Source: Mnemiopsis leidyi (taxonomy: Eukaryota; Ctenophora; Tentaculata; Lobata; Bolinopsidae). Taken from it: a stretch of 22,497 nt of DNA. Under the pieces are notes generated by a model, which saw only the letters and a list, made by a program, of their open reading frames with translations, ran no database searches and was not told where the DNA came from. This document shows, piece by piece, positions 11,401 through 16,781 of the stretch. The stretch covers positions 7,326 to 29,822 of the forward strand of contig JH153598.1 in the NCBI GenBank assembly GCA_000226015.1. Direction: 5' to 3'. Within the stretch, counting starts at the first letter, position 1. Each line of letters begins with the position of its first letter. A program made the translations under genes and the position numbers.

Positions 11401-14400
11401 TCTGGAATGGAAGGACTATGACACGTGGAGACCTGGAAATAGTTACCTCTGTACCGGGACAAGGTGTCATGTGACCTCAGTAAAGGTGAACATTTCTGGG
11501 AGAGACAATCGGGAGAGCTGGCTGTGAAGAGAGTTGTGCTCGTGGAGGCACTGTCAGAGTTACCAGAAACAATGATGATGTCATAGTTAGGCAGCTGGAG
11601 TTGAGAGTCTACGAATTGCTTGTACTATCGGGTAAGCCGTAAGTGTGATAAGTCAGATACATATTTCAAATATAGTAGGGTAAAAAAACCAATAAAAACC
11701 ATGCTATATAAAGTTGAAGTGTAAGTTAAAGGTTAGTTAGTGTTGCTAAAATACAGTATGCAATGACAGAAGATGAAAACTCTGAGATTGCCGAGCGGTG
11801 GGCGCACCTTCATAAAAGATTTAAGTAATTCCTCACTAAAGTAGTGCTTGTAGTTTGTAGTCTGGAGATTGACGTGTGTCTCCGTCTCTTCATACCGGTG
11901 CATTACATAATTCTTTGAATTAACCATTACAGATGCATGGAACAAGACTCATCCGGACTCTTGTCCGAAACGGACTGTTGTCCGCATCTGTGTTCCGGAA
12001 AAAGCTGACTCTTGTCCGAAATGGATTGTCGTCCGAAGTGGACTCTTGTCCAAAGATTCTCACGTTTCTTAATTGGCCTCTGCAACCCGTTCGAAACTGA
12101 GAGCACTCCAGTAAGTGGTATCGTTGGGGTTCTTGACTAGGACAAATCGGTAGCCATAAAGTAAGGGGTTCTCTGTACTTTGTTTCTTTCAGGGATGAAC
12201 TGAATGTTGGTAGCCATGATGTCGTAAGGCAATGGCTGAACTACCTTTCATTTTCTTATTTATTCAGTATTGTATTGACTGATGCGAGTCTGTCATGCTC
12301 GTTATAGTCTAGTGGATTGCAGGTCTCAAATCACCGGAATAGCAGTCAGCGTTCTCAGATATGCCCAATCACAAAATGATCTCAGCATTTGTACACTTTG
12401 TACAGGCTCAAATATGCATTCCGACCCGGCGAATCTGAGGATCTCTTGAACTTAACGGCTCACATCCTCATTCAGACAAGCGTCCGGTTCACATGGCCTC
12501 TAATGGACGTCGAGGCTAAATGTGTATTACGTGGCTTAACGACCACTCATGTAGTTTGTGTTCGGACAAGAATCCGCCAAATGGACTGCTGTCCGAAGCG
12601 GACTGTTGTCCAAAAACCGAAAACCATTTGACATGTTAACTGTAAATTGAACACAAATTCGGACAAGAGTCCGCCAAATAGACTCTTGTCCGAAGTGGAC
12701 TCTTGTCCGAAAACCTAATTTTTGGATTCGGACAACAGTCCGCTTCGGACAAGAGTCCTAGAATCACGTACTATAATATAATGATCCAACTAAAAAAACA
12801 TTCCATTGCATAACCATAACTTAAACATACGATAATCTATTAATTTTTAGTACTGTAAAAATGTATCGCTCCAGTGGGCTCTTGAATATACTGTCTGGTT
12901 TACCTGATCATGGGGGACCGGTAGTCCAAGTTCTGTCTCGTTGTGCTACCAGGATGATTCTAGGATTCTTTTCCGAAGCGGACTGAGCCCACTGGAGCGA
13001 TCCATTTTTACAGTACTAAAAATTAATAGATTATCGTATGTTTAAGTTATGGTAATGTTATGGAATGTTTTTTAGTTGGATCATTATATTATAGTACGTG
13101 GTTTGCAATTTTTTGCAAGCGATCCAAACCGAACATTGGCCTAAATCGGTTTTATCAATTCAGTTTGATATCAGGATATCCCTAATTACTGTACCCTTAC
13201 CATGCGGCCACCAAATTTAATCAACTATAAAGATACAGTCCGGGAAATTCCGCACATTAACAGAGACTTCACATTAGGCTTCATATCGATGGGGCGCGGG
13301 ATTGCCTCGTAATTTCAGCAATTTACCCTTAGACTTTGGTTTGAAATTGGAGACAGCGTGATTAGAAGGAACTAACTTCTGCACCGGGCTTCAAATTCAA
13401 AGTCGACCAAATTAAACCATGATGGAGATTGTGGTACACCGAAGTTATAAATCAAAATGACCAAAAATTTATCCGCCAATAATCCGCAGGTTGTACATGT
13501 GATGTGACTGATGTGTAAGGAAGCTCGGGGTCAGAGCAGCTGTGTGTCGGAATGTTGTTCGAACCCCGCCTTATTACTTGTCGGAATGGTATGTTGGAGG
13601 TTCACCGCACCCCGTGTTATTGTGTCCGGGCAGGTAAACTAGTCGGAAATTGAGTTTTGAAATATTTCAAATTTAAAAAAATATTGCTTGATGAGTCGAT
13701 TTAGAATATCCGACGGGGACGCATATTTTTCATCAGCTCTTTTCATTTATTTATATCAAGAAATAACAAGGTAAAATGTATATTCATCCTTACATCCAAG
13801 CATGGGCTGCACGATAATATTGCATTTGAAACTAACACAATTACGGTTTTACGTATTTTTCTTACGTGTTGTAATACTAACGTATTGTTACTAACGTGTT
13901 GTTACTAACGTGTTGTAATACTAACGTGTTGTTACTAACGTATTGTTACTAACGTGTTGTAATACTAACGTATTGTTACTAACCGGAGAAAAGGTGAGGT
14001 AGGGAAGGGGAACAGGAACATTTTTCAAGTACTCCGAGAACAATGTTATCAGGGCAACCATCCTGAAATGTACGATACAGAAACTTGGATTTAGAAAGGC
14101 TTGTGGTAAAAACTCTATTTGAATAACTTTATTATGTGCAAAAAAACTTCTTCCGTTGTGCAACGTGTGCCAAACTCGAGATATTTAGATAAGAACCCAG
14201 CCGTACAGAATTGAAATCCCCCAATTTTGGCTGGCTGAATTTGCTGCAACCCCAGCCAGGCAGAGTCCAATAAGAGAAATCAGGACTGTAATCGTGATAG
14301 GACCAATAATTTTCAGGAGCAGCCCAACCAACCCAAACGCACCCAGAATCATCTGCAGAGATTTCGAGGATTTGGTACAGGCATCTGTTTGACAGACTGA

Positions 14401-16778
14401 ATTGATATAAGCAGAATTGATAAGAAGAATCAGATTATTTTAGAAAAGATGAGAGAGAAAAGACTATCAATATTGTAATGAAACCTGCAATATGCTGGCC
14501 ACCATTAAGTTTCCTTGTAATTCCGCCATTCTATTGTGCCAGTTCGGGTCCCAGTCTTGTGTTATTGTGTCTGAAAATACACCGATGTTAAAAACTAATG
14601 AAAAGTACTTAGTGGAGTTTTGTTAGGTATTTTATGAAAATTTGTTTGCTAGACCACAGAATTTTGCGACAGTCGCCAGTCGACTTCTTGGATGAGAAAT
14701 AGCTGAATTTTAAGATAAATTACTTTGTCAACCAATTGTCCAATTAACAAGATTTTATTAACTGCGTTGAGTTTTTTGCACAGCCTATAGTATAGCATTA
14801 ACATAAGTATTAACTTTCATTGCACACTGCTTTTGCTTTCATTACATTGTATTGGATTGCGCGGCGGTACAGTTAACACCGGTAGCAAACTGTATCACTA
14901 TAAAAACTGTTCAAAGTAACTGTTCAATACTTACTGTTTTGTAGTAACTGTTTTGTACTTACTGTTTTGTACTTACTGTTTTGTACTTACTGTTTTGTAC
15001 TTACTATTTTGTACTTACTGTTTTGTACTTACTGTTTCGTACTTACTGCTAAGTACTTACTGTTGTTTTCATCAACGACAGTATATTCCTTCTCGCACGG
15101 CTGTTTAGACATTATCCCAGCTGCTACGGCAAAGTAAACATAAGACCCGCTCTGGATAATCGGTAGACGAGTTCCAAGAAATATCTGTAGGGTTTAAAGG
15201 TTAGACTCGTCGTAGTGGTTAAAACACTTTATAATGGACAAGGAAGCTTAACTTCTAGACTTCGACTTGGACTAGAGTTAATTGAAAACAGAAAGCTGCT
15301 GATCATTCATCATTACCAACATGTTATCTACGACTTACCTGTAGCACAGTAGAAACATGTTATCTACGACTTACCTGTAGCACAGTAGAAAGACCGCACA
15401 TCACGAACATGGTGTTGAGGAGCTGACCTTTTGCTACCGTGTTCGCTGGGAGAAAATCGTGTTTTTGTTCGAGTGTTTTTAGTTGGTAATAACATGTTTT
15501 CAAGAAATAGGCAATTGAATAAAGGGTTCAAGTATAACTTTACATCATGAATTCTTGCAGAATCTAGAAGCGGTTATGAACGGAGAGAAAATTGAAATAA
15601 TTGGTCGGAAAATAGTAGTAAATTTATAGAATTGATGTATAAAATGATGGTGAATGTATAGAATCAATCAAACTGTATAAATGTATCAAACGCTTCTGAA
15701 CATGTTTAGAATCGATAAAACTGAATAAATATATAAAATTTATTAAATGTATAAACTGTATGAAATGTATAAACTATATAAACTGTGTAAATGTATAAAG
15801 TGAAAAGAAATGTGCACTCACAGTCGATACACAAGCTAGGTGCGAGTATGACAGGTATTGCGAATGTAGGTCCAAACATGATGAGGTACTGCTGGAGGCC
15901 GAGAACAAAAGACATGAAAACGTTAGGACATTTGTCCACCGGGTATTTCAGCTGTGGAAGTGAGGTGTTTCAACAAGAACTTTAATGAGATTAGTGGATT
16001 CTCGTTAATTTTTGACCTTCCTAAAATTGCTTTAAAGATTTAATTATGCTTTAATTATGCTTGATAATGCTTAATTATTATTATGCTTAATGCTATTAGG
16101 CCAAGTTAGCAAGTTATGCTTTGTCGAGTTTTTCTAACATGCAGTATTGTAACTGGTCGACCTACTGTAACTGAGATTCGAACCCCGTCCAGCTGAGTAT
16201 GAAGCGGGGATATAATACACCACCTGGCTGACAAAAGTAAACCCCCGGCGGGACTCGAACCCGCAATCCCCGGCTTAGGAGGCCGATGCCGTAGCCATTG
16301 GGCCACGGAGGCTTAAGACGTGAAAAATCTGTTTCTAGTAATTTTAGGAATGTGTAAGTTTCTAAAAAACACCTGTTTTCTGATGACGAGATACTCATCA
16401 GCTGGACTGACTTCTTCTCCATTTGTCGTCAAGTCGTAGCTCTCAACAGGTTTGTACTCCTGAAAGTCAATACGTTACTTTGTTCAAATCTTGTACGGGA
16501 TATATGCGCGAGTAGCAATGTGTGAAAATGTCATGATATGTTGTGTATATTCTGAATATCCTGCACTCTGCAGTAGTCCACCAGTTTTTCACACTGTTTA
16601 CAATACTGTGTCCGTCAGTCGGCTGTATTTGTCTATGTATATCCGCCTGTATACTATATATCTGTGTCTGTCTGTCTGTTTGTCAACTACTCACTTCACC
16701 AGCTTTTTTGGTGTCCAAAGGGGGTGCGGCAGGGTTGGCGATGACCTCTCCTTTATCAGAGTTGTAGATGATGGACAT
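2278..16778 (-). CDS. SLC23A-like: SLC23-family nucleobase/ascorbate transporter, 16 exons
   Basis: The gene encodes a plasma-membrane permease of the NAT/SLC23 family, whose animal members carry ascorbate (SVCT1/2) or nucleobases with sodium. Exons, minus strand: 16778-16695, 16459-16373, 15951-15822, 15445-15375, 15184-15061, 14570-14485, 14352-14207, 14062-13984, 5004-4960, 4343-4202, 3997-3865, 3697-3577, 3337-3173, 2991-2881, 2754-2625, 2414-2278. Total 1791 nt, 596 residues, all phases compatible. Family hallmarks: [15 protein letters not shown] (about 128-142), the [12 protein letters not shown] helix (357-368) and the NAT signature ENIGxxxxTK (407-416). One oddity is the TM1 QH motif, which reads Gln-Gln at 77-78. 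Intron 8 is about 9 kb and contains other genes. The ATG at 16778 follows an in-frame TAG, but an AG at 16783-16782 could let an upstream exon (20366-20328) supply the N-terminus. The substrate cannot be assigned from sequence. Confidence 0.95.
2625..2754 (-). CDS. SLC23 exon 15: TM14
   Basis: It encodes residues 509-551 plus one base. It contains [19 protein letters not shown] and [12 protein letters not shown], the conserved LDNTVPG..EERG terminus of the transport domain. Donor GTAGCC. Confidence 0.96.
2881..2991 (-). CDS. SLC23 exon 14: TM13
   Basis: It encodes residues 472-508. [20 protein letters not shown] matches the [20 protein letters not shown] block. It ends in LADPETA with donor GTGAGT, phase 0. 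Confidence 0.96.
3173..3337 (-). CDS. SLC23 exon 13: TM11-TM12
   Basis: It encodes residues 417-471, starting [14 protein letters not shown] and including [19 protein letters not shown] and AAVGIANLQ, matching family blocks FASLPDPILGGMF and VGLSNLQ. Phase 0 at both ends, acceptor TTTTTCAG. Confidence 0.97.
3577..3697 (-). CDS. SLC23 exon 12: NAT signature, TM10
   Basis: It encodes residues 377-416. [18 protein letters not shown] leads to [14 protein letters not shown], the family signature (E-N-x-G-x4-T-K). Vertebrate SVCTs have Pro in place of this Glu; bacterial and many invertebrate members have Glu. The donor GTCACT is weak but required, because exon 13 resumes at Val-Gly-Ser-Arg. Confidence 0.96.
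3865..3997 (-). CDS. SLC23 exon 11: TM8
   Basis: It encodes residues 333-375 plus two bases. It contains [18 protein letters not shown] and then [19 protein letters not shown]. The Glu at 357 is the conserved TM8 acidic residue of NAT carriers that contacts substrate. Acceptor AACTCAG, donor GTGAGT. Confidence 0.97.
4202..4343 (-). CDS. SLC23 exon 10: TM7 and loop
   Basis: It encodes residues 285-331 plus one base. [19 protein letters not shown] matches the family's MTVWLLCYVLTLTD, and the exon ends in ATWFYFPYP, matching the W.R.PYP loop end. The donor is GTAAGC. Confidence 0.95.
4960..5004 (-). CDS. SLC23 exon 9: 45-nt microexon
   Basis: It encodes residues 270-284, [15 protein letters not shown], phase 0 at both ends, with CAG acceptor and GTAAGT donor. 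It aligns with the mammalian LRIQIFKMFPIM stretch and bridges exons 8 and 10 exactly. This is the evidence that the left and right exon groups are one gene. Confidence 0.88.
5005..7858. other. Left part of SLC23 intron 8
   Basis: Intron DNA with no coding region I can support. The only ordered structure seen is the tandem repeat at 6157-6287. Short open frames here (for example 5633-5887 and 7002-7249) lack family matches and splice context. Confidence 0.5.
6157..6287. repeat. Degenerate tandem repeat, about 24-29 bp
   Basis: About five diverged copies of TAGGTACTGAGTCTAAATAC-type units with variable spacing (about 21-29 bases). It lies within SLC23 intron 8. The length variation and mismatches suggest an old array. 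Confidence 0.8.
7859..8976 (+). CDS. Secreted jelly-roll plus sushi-like protein, nested
   Basis: Four exons: 7859-7925, 7993-8213, 8388-8640, 8759-8976 (759 nt, 252 residues). Phases agree at all joins. Residues 1-22 look like a signal peptide (basic MRKQ, then [11 protein letters not shown]). Residues about 47-180 resemble a discoidin/galactose-binding-like fold: AIDKDNSTW, then WIKFTLDK, then a short cysteine cluster (128, 131), a lone Cys153 and GDTVKIEK. Residues 188-245 have four cysteines (188, 216, 230, 245) spaced as in a sushi/CCP module, but the usual Trp before the last Cys is replaced by Phe. It lies wholly inside SLC23 intron 8 on the other strand. The exon 2 acceptor is ambiguous (7993 or 7996). 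The first AATAAA after the stop is at 9585-9590. Domain names are by motif, not by search. A role in adhesion or recognition is inference only. Confidence 0.8.
8977..10188. other. Downstream of nested gene, no further gene seen
   Basis: Presumed 3' UTR and flank of the nested gene, within SLC23 intron 8. AATAAA occurs at 9585-9590. A short hairpin of aataatgcac / gtgcattatt lies at about 9651-9705. No coding exon can be supported. Confidence 0.45.
10189..10746. mobile_element. hAT-like MITE, 542 bp, with 8-bp target duplication
   Basis: The element body is 10197-10738. Both ends start AGGGGGAATTGTA in inverted orientation, followed after an indel by a second matched block, GCTAGACCAACTGACTGTAC. 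The flanks are TACATTCA (10189-10196) and TACAGTCA (10739-10746), 7 of 8 identical, as expected of an 8-bp target duplication. No transposase frame is present, so it is non-autonomous. The hAT assignment rests only on the duplication length. Confidence 0.8.
11069..11631 (+). pseudogene. Decayed paralogue of the nested secreted gene
   Basis: Two exon remnants match the nested gene. The first (about 11069-11248) encodes [18 protein letters not shown], then after a frame change [11 protein letters not shown] and [16 protein letters not shown]. The second (11399-11631) encodes [10 protein letters not shown] and later, after another frame change near 11525, [15 protein letters not shown] and YELLVLSG. 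These align with [38 protein letters not shown] and [11 protein letters not shown] of the intact protein. The first donor (phase 2) does not fit the next acceptor (phase 0). The end of the second exon keeps phase 1 as in the intact gene. No signal-peptide or sushi exon was found. Single-base assembly errors could mimic the frameshifts. Confidence 0.72.
11948..12762. mobile_element. Fold-back element of CGGACTCTTGTCCG hairpins
   Basis: Both ends (11948-12055 and about 12558-12762) are runs of a 14-base imperfect palindrome, CGGAC-TCTT-GTCCG and variants, at least eleven in all. The terminal units are inverted copies: left GGACTCTTGTCCGAA followed by CGGACTGTTGTCCG matches the reverse complement of 12726-12760. 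The centre (about 12060-12555) is single-copy with no recognisable gene. It looks like a non-autonomous fold-back transposon next to the palindrome at 12765. Confidence 0.7.
12765..13100. mobile_element. Palindromic MITE, 116-bp near-identical arms
   Basis: The left arm 12765-12881 and right arm 12985-13100 are almost perfect inverted repeats, starting CACGTACTATAATATAATG and ending at CGCTCCAGTGGGCTC. Only a few differences are seen (for example aacattccattgcataacc against aacattccataacattacc). The loop is about 103 bases. The arms could form a long hairpin in DNA or RNA. Confidence 0.85.
13101..13860. other. SLC23 intron 8, no gene seen
   Basis: No coding exon or clear repeat structure was found. 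A tRNA B-box-like block lies at about 13558-13569 (minus-strand GGGGTTCGAAC), without a full tRNA fold. Confidence 0.4.
13861..13984 (-). repeat. Splice-donor tandem array after exon 8
   Basis: On the minus strand the exon 8 donor GTTAGT (13983-13978) is followed by seven further GTTAGT hexamers, starting at 13969, 13953, 13939, 13925, 13909, 13895 and 13881. Spacings from the donor outward are 14, 16, 14, 14, 16, 14, 14 bases. Units alternate between GTTAGTAACAATAC / GTTAGTAACAACAC and GTTAGTATTACAACAC, giving a 44-base higher-order period. The array abuts the exon with no spacer. Confidence 0.93.
13984..14062 (-). CDS. SLC23 exon 8: end of TM6
   Basis: It encodes residues 244-269. [20 protein letters not shown] matches the family's IILFSQYLRN segment. 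The acceptor is CATTTCAG. The donor CCG/GTTAGT is the first of eight GTTAGT repeats. The 8,979-base intron that follows holds the opposite-strand genes. Confidence 0.93.
14207..14352 (-). CDS. SLC23 exon 7: TM4-TM6
   Basis: It encodes residues 195-242 plus two bases. Recognisable segments are [20 protein letters not shown] and [12 protein letters not shown], matching the IGPLTV..SLIGL and GSHWGIS blocks of mammalian SLC23. The donor is GTACGG, phase 2. Confidence 0.95.
14485..14570 (-). CDS. SLC23 exon 6: loop and start of TM4
   Basis: It encodes residues 167-194. [19 protein letters not shown] corresponds to the family's W.P...EVQG loop, and LMVASILQ starts the next helix. The acceptor is TATTTTCAG. 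The donor GTTTCA is weak but both flanking phases fit. Confidence 0.92.
14929..15061 (-). repeat. 14-bp splice-donor array after exon 5
   Basis: On the minus strand, units of GTAAGTACAAAACA repeat with an exact 14-base period for ten positions. Nine keep the GTAAGT hexamer; the ninth unit (14948-14943) is degenerate (GTTACT). The first unit is the actual exon 5 donor (15060-15055). The array sits flush against the exon. Confidence 0.95.
15061..15184 (-). CDS. SLC23 exon 5: TM3 and glycosylated loop
   Basis: It encodes residues 125-165. [20 protein letters not shown] is the conserved TM3 substrate-site region of NAT proteins. The exon then enters an extracellular loop with [13 protein letters not shown] sequon (Asn165-Asn-Thr) is completed by exon 6, at a place where vertebrate SVCTs are also glycosylated. 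The donor GTAAGT is the first unit of a 14-base array. Confidence 0.95.
15319..15390. repeat. Exact 36-bp tandem duplication over exon 4 donor
   Basis: Positions 15319-15354 and 15355-15390 are identical over all 36 bases. Each copy carries the last 15 or so bases of exon 4, CAG/GTAAGT and about 20 intron bases on the minus strand. The perfect identity suggests a recent event. Confidence 0.97.
15375..15445 (-). CDS. SLC23 exon 4: TM2
   Basis: It encodes residues 102-124, [13 protein letters not shown] to GLSTVLQ, matching the family's second helix. The acceptor is TTTTCTCCCAG; the donor is CAG/GTAAGT. The donor lies inside an exact 36-bp tandem duplication. The copy next to the exon keeps the frame. 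The copy 36 bases on would add an in-frame TAA. Confidence 0.93.
15657..15800. repeat. Degenerate ATGTATAAACT tandem repeat
   Basis: Diverged copies of an 11- to 12-base TGTATAAACTGT-type unit in SLC23 intron 3, starting about 20 bases beyond the exon 3 donor on the minus strand. Confidence 0.75.
15822..15951 (-). CDS. SLC23 exon 3: TM1
   Basis: It encodes residues 58-100 plus one base. [20 protein letters not shown] is the first membrane helix, matching the family's GFQHYL segment but with Gln replacing the usual His. The donor is GTGAGT, phase 1. A degenerate ATGTATAAACT-type tandem repeat (about 15657-15800) begins about 20 bases past the donor. Confidence 0.93.
16036..16096. repeat. TTAATTATGCT short tandem repeat
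   Basis: Several imperfect copies of TTAATTATGC / TTGATAATGC in SLC23 intron 2. Simple-sequence DNA with no other function visible. Confidence 0.75.
16240..16312 (-). tRNA. tRNA-Arg (anticodon CCT)
   Basis: A 73-nt cloverleaf with all stems paired. The acceptor stem opens with a G-U pair, as in vertebrate tRNA-Arg-CCT. The D stem is GCC/GGC, the anticodon loop CTCCTAA (anticodon at 16279-16277), and the T arm GCGGG-TTCGAGT-CCCGC. A box (TGGCCCAATGG) and B box (GGTTCGAGTCC) are canonical. A TTTT Pol III terminator lies a few bases downstream (16235-16232). It sits in SLC23 intron 2 on the same strand. The discriminator base reads U, unusual for tRNA-Arg. It may be a working gene or the intact head of a tRNA-derived SINE. 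Confidence 0.9.
16373..16459 (-). CDS. SLC23 exon 2: acidic N-terminal tail
   Basis: It encodes residues 29-57 ([10 protein letters not shown]...EYLVIRKQ), phase 0 at both ends. The acceptor is CTTTCAG; the donor GTGTTT is weak. Sequence here is poorly conserved in the family, so the exon rests on splice sites, reading frame and position. Confidence 0.75.
16695..16778 (-). CDS. SLC23 exon 1: cytoplasmic N-terminus
   Basis: It encodes residues 1-28, from [11 protein letters not shown] to DTKKAGE, a hydrophilic tail. The donor is GTGAGT, phase 0. A TAG stop lies two codons upstream of the ATG. The intron after it contains a CAGA-type short repeat close to the donor. Confidence 0.75.
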
Positions 16779-16781
16779 AAT

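Noticed and set aside
13861-13980. CRISPR-like or plain microsatellite reading of the ACTAAC repeats
   Set aside because: There are no spacers, and the genome is eukaryotic. It is better described as a donor-anchored tandem array, because the first unit is the exon 8 splice site.
16106-16422. Minus-strand open frames containing [13 protein letters not shown] and [15 protein letters not shown]
   Set aside because: These residues are the translated tRNA-Arg gene. The other frame also overlaps real exon 2 in the wrong phase.
2278-16778. Two separate SLC23 genes (2278-5004 and 13984-16778)
   Set aside because: The right group ends at TM6 and the left group starts exactly where it stops, with matching phase through the 45-nt exon. 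No residues are duplicated or missing, and the total length equals a standard family member.
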